From: a virus
Strand: one strand, 5' to 3'
Virus record (IMG/VR): IMGVR_UViG_3300009154_000310
Coordinates: 1 to 22,148 of that record
DNA length: 22,148 nt
Numbering within the stretch: position 1 is the stretch's first letter; the number at the start of each line of letters is the position of its first letter. Below, one piece after another: positions 13,422 to 18,854 of the stretch. The notes beneath the pieces are model-generated. The model ran no database searches. It had not been told where the DNA came from and was given only the letters and a program-made list of their open reading frames with translations. The position numbers and the translations under genes are program-made.

Positions 13422-14243
13422 TTATTGCTCGTATTTCTTGAGTTGACGTTGCTGTGCGGCCACTTGCTTTTTGAGCTGAGCGCACTCGTCTTGGAAGCGA
13501 TCACGACTGCCTTTGAGCGAGACAATTTCTATCTCGGCAACACGCAATTGTTCACGCAGATCAGCGATCATTTCGCTGGCCGCTTGCTTTTCTTCGGCCG
13601 TTCCTTCCATACCAGAAACCGCGAGTTGTGTCGTTAACTCTGCATTTTCTTGAGTCAATCGTTCGATCAAATCTTGCTGCGCATCGTACTGAGGGGGCTC
13701 TGGTTCGGGCTCCTTCGGTGCCCCTACCTTAGCCTTGGCTGGGCGGCCAACGGGCTTGCTCATGGTTTTTGTTTCGCCGCTTGGCGTCTGGTATTCCACC
13801 TTGTCGGGCATCTTGCCGCTTGAGTTGCGCAGGTTGGACACGAATGTAATTGATACATCGCAGTGACGCGCAATTTCTGTGTTGCTTTTCTGGCTCCACT
13901 CAAAGTCATCTAAATGCGTCATTACCGCTTTGCGCTTGTCGGCTTGGGTGCGTCGCAGGCCGTGGTTGCTGTTGACGCTAGTCGCAAACAACTTGGCGTC
14001 GCGGAATGTGCCATTGACTACGTTGCACTTGATGCTGACCTTGCCGGCTCGCTTGTGAGCATGGTAGCGATGATAACCATCGGCCAGATAAAAGTGAACG
14101 CCATCAAAGAAGACCGACACCGGATCGAAGTCTGCGCCCTGCTCAATCTTGTATGCGTAATCCGTAACCGTTTCTTCGTCGATTGCGACACGCATTTGCA
14201 GGTCTGCATGCAGCACCAAGGCTGCGAGGTTCATCGGCTTCAT
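13422..14243 (-). CDS. ParB/Srx-fold nuclease-like protein with HTH and coiled coil
   Basis: The start ATG at 14243 has AAAGGA about 6 nt upstream and overlaps the 50-aa gene by ATGA. The open frame back to a GTG at 14330 is antisense noise over that gene. Residues 1-95 form a ParB N-terminal (ParB/sulfiredoxin) fold with DPVSVFFDGVHFYLADGYHR as key motif, where the DGxHR replaces ParB's GERR. Residues about 100-145 hold an HTH: KRKAVMTHLDDFEWSQKSNT, EIARHCDVSITFVSNLRNSS. After a Lys/Pro-rich linker the C-terminal about 85 residues are a Glu/Gln-rich coiled coil. It probably binds DNA as an oligomer; proteins of this kind can partition, regulate or nick DNA or bind CTP. It heads the helicase/primase genes, and a relative of the 21-bp repeat covers its codons 2-9. 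Confidence 0.8.
   Translation of the reverse strand: MKPMNLAALVLHADLQMRVAIDEETVTDYAYKIEQGADFDPVSVFFDGVHFYLADGYHRYHAHKRAGKVSIKCNVVNGTFRDAKLFATSVNSNHGLRRTQADKRKAVMTHLDDFEWSQKSNTEIARHCDVSITFVSNLRNSSGKMPDKVEYQTPSGETKTMSKPVGRPAKAKVGAPKEPEPEPPQYDAQQDLIERLTQENAELTTQLAVSGMEGTAEEKQAASEMIADLREQLRVAEIEIVSLKGSRDRFQDECAQLKKQVAAQQRQLKKYEQ
14218..14238. repeat. Related copy of the 21-bp repeat at the ParB-like gene start
   Basis: AGGCTGCGAGGTTCATCGG matches repeat copy 4 (10947-10967) at 18 of 21 positions. It covers codons 2-9 of the ParB-like gene on the opposite strand. The match may be chance or may mark an autoregulatory site; position and similarity both favour a real relation but do not prove it. 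Confidence 0.35.
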
Positions 14244-14392
14244 GTGTTTCCTTTTGTCATTGTCCAGCCCAGATAGAACCAGCGCCAGTAAGTTTGAATG
14301 TTGTCGTTTGTGTATCGAGTACCGCTCCACGAGGGGGCGTCCCTGCCTTTGGCTTCGATCAAAGCCTCAAATTTTTGTCTTGCTTCTTCCAA
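14240..14392 (-). CDS. Small TTG-started phage protein (50 aa), first gene of the leftward operon
   Basis: The frame opens at a TTG (14392) that directly follows an in-frame TAA and has a perfect GGAGG ribosome site 5 nt upstream. The protein is L(M)EEARQKFEALIEAKGRDAP followed by SWSGTRYTNDNIQTYWRWF and a short YLGWTMTKGNT end. The layout (an N-terminal RxxFE helix, a middle loop, then Y-x-x-W-x-x-W-x-x-W) is a common phage small-protein pattern in which a C-terminal W-GW helix packs on the first helix. Its stop overlaps the ParB-like ATG by 4 nt, so coupling is likely. No ATG is available, so a caller that ignores TTG would miss it. Confidence 0.7.
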   Translation of the reverse strand: MEEARQKFEALIEAKGRDAPSWSGTRYTNDNIQTYWRWFYLGWTMTKGNT

Positions 14393-14427
14393 TTAAACCT
14401 CCAAAAAAAAGTAAAAAATATCTTGCG

Positions 14428-14438
14428 ATGCTTAGCAT
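14428..14438. promoter_or_regulatory. Candidate operator, palindrome ATGCT-T-AGCAT
   Basis: This perfect 11-bp palindrome overlaps the start of the leftward -10 box at 14437-14442. A repressor bound here would block the leftward promoter and also lie between the elements of a weaker rightward promoter. No regulator can be assigned; the small wHTH protein encoded at 17334-17615 is one candidate. Confidence 0.4.
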
Positions 14439-14464
14439 TCTACAGTAAACTACACCCATGTCAA
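14437..14464 (-). promoter_or_regulatory. Consensus promoter of the leftward replication operon
   Basis: On the minus strand TTGACA (14464-14459) and TAGAAT (14442-14437) are separated by 16 nt, a perfect -35 and a 5-of-6 -10. It lies about 45 nt upstream of the TTG start at 14392 and drives the 50-aa gene, the ParB-like gene, the helicase and the primase. A weaker rightward pair, TTGCGA (14423-14428) and TAAACT (14446-14451) with 17-nt spacing, overlaps it and could serve the rightward operon. Confidence 0.65.
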
Positions 14465-14490
14465 CAGGTATATTTTATATCTTGCTGACA
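14459..14490. promoter_or_regulatory. Candidate operator, imperfect 32-bp inverted repeat TGTCA...TGACA
   Basis: The outer arms TGTCA (14459-14463) and TGACA (14486-14490) are perfect inverse complements, and the inner parts (CAGGTATA versus TATATCTTG) continue the symmetry with one gap. The left arm coincides with the leftward -35 box. The centre is AT-rich. This arrangement suits a dimeric repressor or activator site controlling both divergent operons. Confidence 0.45.
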
Positions 14491-14517
14491 GGTAGGAGAA
14501 AGTAAACAACAACTTGC

Positions 14518-14539
14518 TGCCCTTATTTGTTTAAGGGCA
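14518..14539. repeat. Hairpin repeat copy B, 8-bp stem in operon leader
   Basis: TGCCCTTA (14518-14525) pairs perfectly with TAAGGGCA (14532-14539) around the loop TTTGTT. The inner 19 bases (14519-14537) are identical to 6837-6855 in the winged-helix gene. It lies in the rightward leader between the promoter region and the 13-codon ORF, and no T-run follows, so it is not a classical terminator. Confidence 0.6.
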
Positions 14540-14559
14540 GGTCACTAAAAGGAAATCAC

Positions 14560-14601
14560 ATGAAATCAACAGTAAGAACTTTTGTTTTAAAAGGATATTG
14601 A
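14560..14601 (+). CDS. 13-codon leader ORF (MKSTVRTFVLKGY)
   Basis: The ATG at 14560 has AAAAGGA 5 nt upstream and the ORF stops at TGA 14599-14601, one base before the ATG of the next gene. The AAAAGGA inside its last codons is the ribosome site of that next gene, so translation of this mini-ORF would strongly affect the next start. With the hairpin just upstream it resembles a translational leader. The peptide is basic and short, without a run of one amino acid as in attenuators. Confidence 0.4.
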   Translation: MKSTVRTFVLKGY

Positions 14602-14602
14602 C

Positions 14603-14806
14603 ATGGATGCTGCACTGGACTTGATGAAAGAACTGGTAATTACCGCCGCAATCATCTTCGGCATTATGTGCCTTTTGGCCTTGTGCTTTTGGATGTACCC
14701 GAGCATGACGGAGGTCAAAAAGATGGACTGCTCCCTTGTGGAGTTTAGCCCTGACGTGGCACTGGAAGTTAAACAAGCATGCCGAGAGGCAAGGAGTAAA
14801 AAATGA
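14603..14806 (+). CDS. Single-span membrane protein (67 aa)
   Basis: One strong membrane helix, about residues 11-33 (LVITAAIIFGIMCLLALCFW), follows a short N-terminus. The C-terminal about 33 residues are soluble with two cysteines and a basic end (REARSKK). It has AAAGGA upstream and ends in an ATGA overlap with the lipoprotein gene, so both are membrane-associated and may work together. Small membrane proteins beside lipoproteins in phages include spanins and superinfection-exclusion proteins, but no lysin is adjacent, so spanin is not supported. Confidence 0.65.
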   Translation: MDAALDLMKELVITAAIIFGIMCLLALCFWMYPSMTEVKKMDCSLVEFSPDVALEVKQACREARSKK

Positions 14807-15171
14807 AAAAACTGATTACAACACTGGCTATTGCAACCCTTGCAGGGTGCTCATCTGATGCGGACGTTGCGTCGCAAAATATGTCTAAAGCCGCAGATAA
14901 CTTTGAGGTGGCGCGGCGCGTTATTTTTTATAACGGCATCACAAATGAATATATGTTGACCATTGAGGGGTACTGCTCAATTTTTCCAGAATCAAAAAAG
15001 CTGTCGGTGGTTTGCAAGACTGGCCCCGGCGCTTACAAAAAGCATTACCTTGGTCTATCAGACAACGTGACGTTTTTTGTTGAACAACTTGATGCAAAAA
15101 ATGTAGGCACAAGTTTTTATCGCGTGGTGTTTAAACCATCAACAATTATTCCTGATGTGGTGATGAAATGA
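14803..15171 (+). CDS. Phage beta-sandwich lipoprotein
   Basis: A lipoprotein signal is clear: MKKLITTLAIATLAGC with lipobox LAGC at residues 13-16, so Cys16 would be lipidated after cleavage. The mature part starts SSDADVASQNMSKAADNFEV, then RRVIFYNGITNEYMLTIEGY and GLSDNVTFFVEQLDAKNVGT, ending in YRVVFKPSTIIPDVV. I recognise this as the conserved phage 'beta-sandwich lipoprotein' pattern, found in many tailed phages of proteobacteria and actinobacteria. Two cysteines (about residues 58 and 71) in the beta domain may form a disulfide. The function is not established; surface location would allow a role in exclusion of other phages. Ser at +2 predicts outer-membrane sorting. Confidence 0.8.
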   Translation: MKKLITTLAIATLAGCSSDADVASQNMSKAADNFEVARRVIFYNGITNEYMLTIEGYCSIFPESKKLSVVCKTGPGAYKKHYLGLSDNVTFFVEQLDAKNVGTSFYRVVFKPSTIIPDVVMK

Positions 15172-15395
15172 AAGTAAAAGACCTGATCGAAGCGTTACAG
15201 ACCTACGACCAAGACCTGATGGTCATCCGCAGTGGATACGAAGGTGGCGTGGAAGAAGTAAGCAGCGTAGAACTTGAAGTCGTTGCGTTAAACGTTAATG
15301 AAGCGTGGTATTACGGAAGCCATGAAACGATTGACGATCTTGAGAGCAATGAATATCCGGGCCATGAGCGCATCAAAGCTGTTTACATAAGTTGA
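15168..15395 (+). CDS. Conserved phage hypothetical protein (75 aa)
   Basis: The gene starts in an ATGA overlap with the lipoprotein gene. The protein begins MKVKDLIEALQTYDQDLMVI and has an SGYEGGVEEVSSVEL strand region followed by WYYGSHE. The KVKDLIEAL-x-x-x-D-x-x-L-x-V start with a downstream GYEGG and WYYG is a frequent small phage protein pattern, usually unannotated. It is strongly acidic and has no membrane segment or cysteine. It is probably an intracellular early protein. No reaction can be inferred. Confidence 0.7.
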   Translation: MKVKDLIEALQTYDQDLMVIRSGYEGGVEEVSSVELEVVALNVNEAWYYGSHETIDDLESNEYPGHERIKAVYIS

Positions 15396-15404
15396 GGAGT
15401 TGAC

Positions 15405-15626
15405 ATGAAAACAATCATCCATGTAAACCAACACGTTATCAAAGCCAACGCCAAGAATGGCGCAAATGACCCTGCGCTGACGGTGAAGACGTACAAGACC
15501 ACAACCTATGCACACGCAGTGACGATCAACGGGCCGAGCCAAGTTATCTATTCAGAAAAGCCCCTATCCTGCGGTGCGCGGGTATGGATTGAGACTCAAG
15601 CAGAAGTATTCATTGACAAGGAGTAA
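15405..15626 (+). CDS. Conserved phage hypothetical protein (73 aa)
   Basis: GAGGAG lies about 5 nt upstream of the ATG. The protein begins MKTIIHVNQHVIKANAKNGA and continues with TVKTYKTTTYAHAVTINGPS, ending in a RVWIETQAEV strand. It is predicted mainly beta. I recognise the N-terminal motif HVNQHVIKxNxK as a recurrent feature of small phage and plasmid proteins without assigned function. It has one cysteine and no membrane segment. It lies 9 nt after the previous gene and 3 nt before the next. Confidence 0.7.
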   Translation: MKTIIHVNQHVIKANAKNGANDPALTVKTYKTTTYAHAVTINGPSQVIYSEKPLSCGARVWIETQAEVFIDKE

Positions 15627-15629
15627 GAC

Positions 15630-15866
15630 ATGAAGCCGTGCGCCATGTGCCCATGCAAACCGACAACCCCAGAGTTCCATAGAAATTTGGTAAGGAATAT
15701 GTACGGCCAAATCGTAATGTCTGGCGGGTTCCCCTGCCATGACAAGCACCCTACAGCGCACGTCCTACATCCAGACGCTATTGGCAAAGATGGGGCGTTT
15801 CATACGCCGGACTGTGCGGGATACAAATTGTGGGGCTTGACCCCGGATTTTAAGGAACAAAGATGA
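15630..15866 (+). CDS. Small Cys/His protein, possible metal binder (78 aa)
   Basis: The protein begins MKPCAMCPCKPTTPEFHRNL and has further Cys/His in FPCHDKHPTAHVLHPDA and DCAGYKLWGL. Five cysteines and several histidines in a short protein point to a zinc site or disulfides, with CxxCxC at the N-terminus as the most notable part. There is no signal peptide, so a cytoplasmic zinc-binding role is the simpler reading. The ribosome site AAGGAG lies just before. The stop overlaps the next ORF (ATGA). Confidence 0.65.
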   Translation: MKPCAMCPCKPTTPEFHRNLVRNMYGQIVMSGGFPCHDKHPTAHVLHPDAIGKDGAFHTPDCAGYKLWGLTPDFKEQR

Positions 15867-15958
15867 AACGACAAACACGACTGGAAGTTTACGTCACGGT
15901 GCTATGCGCTGTGTGTGCGTCATTGATTATTTGGAGGTTTTATGACTGGATGGCGTAA
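15863..15958 (+). CDS. Tiny membrane peptide (31 aa)
   Basis: The ORF starts in an ATGA overlap and has AAGGA upstream. It encodes MKRQTRLEVYVTVLCAVCAS followed by LIIWRFYDWMA: a basic N-terminus, one membrane helix (about residues 9-25) and a short aromatic tail. Its last 17 nt overlap the next gene in another frame, whose GGAGG ribosome site lies within it. It is too short for most gene callers. Confidence 0.5.
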   Translation: MKRQTRLEVYVTVLCAVCASLIIWRFYDWMA

Positions 15959-16190
15959 GAGGACGATCATGGAAATGGCGCGGGAGGCTGGGGCGGTATT
16001 CCCTGCTGACGGTAGCTACCACCAGTTTGAAAGACACGAAGACCTTGAAGCCTTTGCCGCGCTGGTGCGTGAAGATGAGCGTGAGGCGTGTGCAAAGGTT
16101 TGTGAAAGCATTAACAGCATTGAAGATTATTACGAAGAACGTACAGAGTTAGTTTGCGCTAAAGCCATCAAAGCAAGGGGACAAGCATGA
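15942..16190 (+). CDS. Hypothetical protein with EREACAKVC helix (82 aa)
   Basis: The chosen ATG has GGAGG 4 nt upstream. An internal ATG at 15969 also exists but lacks a ribosome site of that quality. The protein has MAREAGAVFPADGSYHQFER, then an acidic helix DLEAFAALVREDEREACAKV and ends with CAKAIKARGQA. The ending (EREACAKVCE... I-x-A-R-G) is typical of a widespread family of small phage proteins that carry a helix-turn-helix-like bundle of unknown role. It is joined to the next gene by an ATGA overlap. Confidence 0.65.
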   Translation: MTGWRKRTIMEMAREAGAVFPADGSYHQFERHEDLEAFAALVREDEREACAKVCESINSIEDYYEERTELVCAKAIKARGQA

Positions 16191-16666
16191 CTGAAAAAGA
16201 AATCAACAAAGCATTTGATGAGGAATACATCAAGTACCGTGACGCATTTCCAAAAGACTACGACATACCAGCCTTGGCACAGCCAGCACCTGTGCAGTAC
16301 CCATTGCCTGACGATATGTACGACAGCAAAGACTGGCGGGATGCCGACTATGCGGGCAGAGTCGAATGGCTGCACACGATGTACGAATCGAGCAAGAGAA
16401 CGCTTGATGCGTACACCACCCCACCCGCACAGCCAGCACCTGTGCAGGAGCCTGTGGCGATTGCCTTAAACACCGGAACAAAACAAGGTGTGAAGTGGCT
16501 GAAAAATGTTGAGCATCGTGTAAACCTTTACACCACCCCACCCGCAGCACAGCGTGAGTTTGTAGGGCTGACTGATGAGGAAGCACAATGGCTTTACGAC
16601 AACTGCCGAACGCCATCTAATTTGATTGATATGACTGAAGCCAAACTTAAGGAGAAGAACACATGA
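16187..16666 (+). CDS. Modular Pro/Gln-repeat hypothetical protein (159 aa)
   Basis: The protein is a mosaic of short modules separated by Pro-rich linkers: QPAPVQ linkers at about residues 32-37 and 82-87, YTTPPA at about 76-81 and 115-120, and a C-terminal module VGLTDEEAQWLYDNC ending in EAKLKEKNT. At DNA level one 21-bp block (16277-16297 and 16427-16447) and one 18-bp block (16412-16429 and 16529-16546) are exactly repeated. The C-terminal VGLTDEE...EAKLKEKNT module is repeated in the next gene. Phages of betaproteobacteria often have such linker-module proteins, of unknown role. It is joined to neighbours by ATGA overlaps on both sides. Confidence 0.65.
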   Translation: MTEKEINKAFDEEYIKYRDAFPKDYDIPALAQPAPVQYPLPDDMYDSKDWRDADYAGRVEWLHTMYESSKRTLDAYTTPPAQPAPVQEPVAIALNTGTKQGVKWLKNVEHRVNLYTTPPAAQREFVGLTDEEAQWLYDNCRTPSNLIDMTEAKLKEKNT

Positions 16667-16938
16667 TGATTAAACGCGATATGGCTTTGGATAATTTAAT
16701 CAAGGTCTGCCAAGAAACACTGCAAATCATTGGCGATATGGTTGAGGCCGACAGCGTGGCTTACTCCCGTGGCTACGAAGATGGCATGGCCGCTGAAGCG
16801 CAAGTGCAAAAAACTTTGAAGCCGTGGGTAGGGCTAACGGATGAGGAACAACAACAGGCGTACGAGCAATGGCAGAACGAAGGCTGGGGTGTTTTTTACC
16901 GAGCTATCGAAGCCAAACTCAAGGAGAAGAATACATGA
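16663..16938 (+). CDS. Hypothetical protein sharing the VGLTDEE/KLKEKNT module (91 aa)
   Basis: The gene starts in an ATGA overlap. The N-terminal half is helical (MALDNLIKVCQETLQIIGDM and YSRGYEDGMAAEAQ). The C-terminal half, VGLTDEEQQQAYEQWQNEGW ending IEAKLKEKNT, repeats the C-terminal module of the previous protein. The last about 28 nt of the two genes are almost identical, including the AAGGAGAAGAA ribosome site for the next gene. A duplication of a gene end is the simplest explanation. Confidence 0.65.
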   Translation: MMIKRDMALDNLIKVCQETLQIIGDMVEADSVAYSRGYEDGMAAEAQVQKTLKPWVGLTDEEQQQAYEQWQNEGWGVFYRAIEAKLKEKNT

Positions 16939-17069
16939 ACACTGAAGACGATGAATTTGAGCGCATCGAGCGTGAGATGCAGTGGCGGCAGATACCGGAT
17001 GATCTGCCCAAGGCCATACCATTCATTACCGAAGAAGAACTGCAACAACTTTTAAAGGACGAGACATGA
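16935..17069 (+). CDS. Very small acidic protein (44 aa)
   Basis: The ATG at 16935 overlaps the previous stop and has AAGGAG upstream, so I prefer it to the longer open frame that begins inside the previous gene. The product is MNTEDDEFERIEREMQWRQI followed by PDDLPKAIPFITEEELQQLL. It is acidic with two helices and no domain. It joins the next gene by ATGA. Confidence 0.55.
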   Translation: MNTEDDEFERIEREMQWRQIPDDLPKAIPFITEEELQQLLKDET

Positions 17070-17347
17070 ACCCCGAACAAATACAACAGTTTCACATCAA
17101 AGAAAGCCACATGGCCGAAGGCATTAGTGCCGACTACGTGTGGTACGAAGCATCAATGATCCGCAACGCAATGGAGGCCAGCCTGCACCGCTTTGACAAG
17201 GTGGTCAGCGTCATGGAGGCACGGCACAAAGAGCACATCAAAATGCTGCAAGATGTCATGGCAGAGAACCGTGCCCTTAAAGCTCGAATCAAAGATGACA
17301 CCATTTCAATCGTTGCAAATGTAGGAACAAAAAATGATCCGAAGTAG
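17066..17347 (+). CDS. Coiled-coil hypothetical protein (93 aa)
   Basis: The gene starts in an ATGA overlap. The protein has a Gln/His-rich start, then a helix YVWYEASMIRNAMEASLHRF and a coiled coil VVSVMEARHKEHIKMLQDVM, ENRALKARIK. Its C-terminus is short and polar. There is no membrane segment or enzymatic motif; it is probably an oligomeric small protein. It overlaps the next gene by 14 nt in a different frame. Confidence 0.6.
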   Translation: MNPEQIQQFHIKESHMAEGISADYVWYEASMIRNAMEASLHRFDKVVSVMEARHKEHIKMLQDVMAENRALKARIKDDTISIVANVGTKNDPK

Positions 17348-17615
17348 GCATCAATTGATCCGAGACATTTTGCTGGCCTCGGAGGACGGCTTGACCGTTA
17401 AGCAGATTGCAGAGGTTCTGGGTGATGACAACTACAGATCAGTGGCAAAGACGATAAAGCTGATCCACGGCGTGTACATTGACCGATGGATGGTCCCCAA
17501 GCGCGGCCAGTACGCGGCAGTGTATGACTGCGTAGAGGTTCCAGAAGATGCGCCGCACCCGACAGAGAGATACCTTCCACAAACCAAATGGCAACCAACG
17601 GAGCAAAGAGCATGA
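17334..17615 (+). CDS. Winged-helix-like DNA-binding protein (93 aa)
   Basis: The ATG at 17334 has AGGA 8 nt upstream and lies inside the previous gene. Residues about 5-50 resemble a winged helix: HQLIRDILLASEDGLTVKQI, AEVLGDDNYRSVAKTIKLIH, then VYIDRWMVPKRGQYAAVYD as wing. The remainder is a Pro-rich tail. It is the only clear HTH candidate in the rightward operon, so it is a reasonable candidate for a regulator of the divergent promoter region near 14400-14490. It overlaps the next gene by ATGA. Confidence 0.6.
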   Translation: MIRSRHQLIRDILLASEDGLTVKQIAEVLGDDNYRSVAKTIKLIHGVYIDRWMVPKRGQYAAVYDCVEVPEDAPHPTERYLPQTKWQPTEQRA

Positions 17616-17938
17616 AACCAATTGAATTGACAGTAGAAGAACTCCCGCACAGCGGCGATGTAGACCAGAACGGAGAGTTTCTTTTCCACTTGTACACATC
17701 CAACATGTGTGATGGGGAATTGGAAGAGGCTATGCCTGTGCTGATGAAATTATGGGAAGAAAATTTTGAAGTGAACTTGACCGTCACCATGAAAACAAGA
17801 GACCTCTTCAATCAATTGTTTGACATGTACAACGTGGGCGGCAAGATGGACTCAGAAGATGCCCCCCGTTTTCAAGCTCTGCGCAACGATTGCCAGTGGA
17901 TCATTGACCAAATTGACAAAATGAAAAAATTAACATGA
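17612..17938 (+). CDS. Acidic hypothetical protein (108 aa)
   Basis: I use the ATG at 17612 (ATGA overlap, GGAG about 11 nt upstream). The frame is open to an ATG at 17588 inside the previous gene, but that has no ribosome site. The protein has a beta-rich start (MKPIELTVEELPHSGDVDQN, GEFLFHLYTSN) and a helical end (RFQALRNDCQWIIDQIDKMK). It is acidic, without membrane segment or known motif. Confidence 0.6.
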   Translation: MKPIELTVEELPHSGDVDQNGEFLFHLYTSNMCDGELEEAMPVLMKLWEENFEVNLTVTMKTRDLFNQLFDMYNVGGKMDSEDAPRFQALRNDCQWIIDQIDKMKKLT

Positions 17939-18123
17939 TCGACGTATACGCAACCGAAGTGCAGGCCGTGGATGAGGATAACAACTTGCTGTTCACTTTA
18001 AAAATGGTGGACGAGTACTGCTGCACAATGGAACTCTCCAAGCCTTTGTTGTTGAGTAAAGGCAACTTGGAAGAGGTGCTGGGCGCCGTAAGACAAGCTG
18101 TGAAGATGCTGAGGCTGGAGTGA
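17935..18123 (+). CDS. Small hypothetical protein (62 aa)
   Basis: The gene starts in an ATGA overlap; its ribosome site is weak, so translation probably depends on coupling. The protein has beta strands (MIDVYATEVQAVDEDNNLLF, KMVDEYCCTMEL) followed by a helix NLEEVLGAVRQAVKMLRLE. A small alpha/beta domain is likely. Its family is not recognised. Confidence 0.55.
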   Translation: MIDVYATEVQAVDEDNNLLFTLKMVDEYCCTMELSKPLLLSKGNLEEVLGAVRQAVKMLRLE

Positions 18124-18560
18124 CACGCCCCATTTACGAGACGCCGGACGACCTTCACAATGAGGCTGATGTCCTGCGTCTCATCTCTAACTTATGGCCT
18201 TCTAAATTCCACAAGCTGCCCATTCGCTATCACCTTGATTACGCAGCCACCAAGGAAAACGGAGCAGTTGTAGCGTACTTGGAAATCAAAGTGCGTAAAC
18301 ACTCAATGGACCAGATCAACAGGTGGGGAGGCTACATGCTCAGCCTTGCCAAATTACAGACCGCTGAGTCACTGTGCCGGATCAGTAAAGCCGTCTTCGT
18401 CCTTGTCGTGAAGTGCCCCGAGGGTGTGTACTGGGCAAAGATCACTGACTTTACGCAATTCCCCGTAGTGATTGCCGGCCGGACAGATCGCGGGGACTCG
18501 CAGGACGTAGAGCCTTGCGTGATGATTCCTACGAAACTGTTTATTCCGTTAGCCAGCTAA
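18120..18560 (+). CDS. PD-(D/E)XK nuclease-like protein (146 aa), GTG start
   Basis: GTG at 18120 overlaps the previous stop (GTGA), and GAGG lies about 6 nt upstream. A PD-(D/E)XK core is visible: Glu15 in the first helix (HNEADVLRLI), Asp40 (RYHLDYAA), and Glu55-x-Lys57 in AYLEIKVRK. A long helix follows (MDQINRWGGYMLSLAKLQTA) and then VFVLVVKCPEGVYWAKI strands. Spacing between Asp40 and the ExK is 15 residues, normal for small endonuclease-like folds. A function as nuclease, nuclease-like anti-defence factor or recombination accessory is possible, but no target can be given. It is the last gene of the rightward operon before the gene-free island. Confidence 0.65.
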   Translation: MTRPIYETPDDLHNEADVLRLISNLWPSKFHKLPIRYHLDYAATKENGAVVAYLEIKVRKHSMDQINRWGGYMLSLAKLQTAESLCRISKAVFVLVVKCPEGVYWAKITDFTQFPVVIAGRTDRGDSQDVEPCVMIPTKLFIPLAS

Positions 18561-18854
18561 AAAAATTTCAGCGCAGCAGCCCCCAAGGGTGATAGCCACG
18601 GCTGTTCACTCACTGCCCAGAGGGCACACACAGCGCACTCCTAGCAAACCCATAAGGTAGCGATTCGTCGATAGGGCGTTTGTCTTCACCGCTTGCCGCC
18701 CAATCTTCCCCAGTCCCTCGCTAACAGGCTGGACGGCAGTTCATCTGGGGGTGTACCAGTGCCGGTGTTTACTTCCTCGCGGCCCATGCAGGCCCAGTGC
18801 TAACGTGAGGAGAACGGCTACTGTAGGGGTGGGGGTGGATACCCATAAACGAAA

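Noticed and set aside
14244-14330. 29-residue N-terminal extension of the ParB-like protein to a GTG
   Set aside because: The extension overlaps the 50-aa gene in another frame, and the ATG at 14243 has a good ribosome site and an ATGA overlap.
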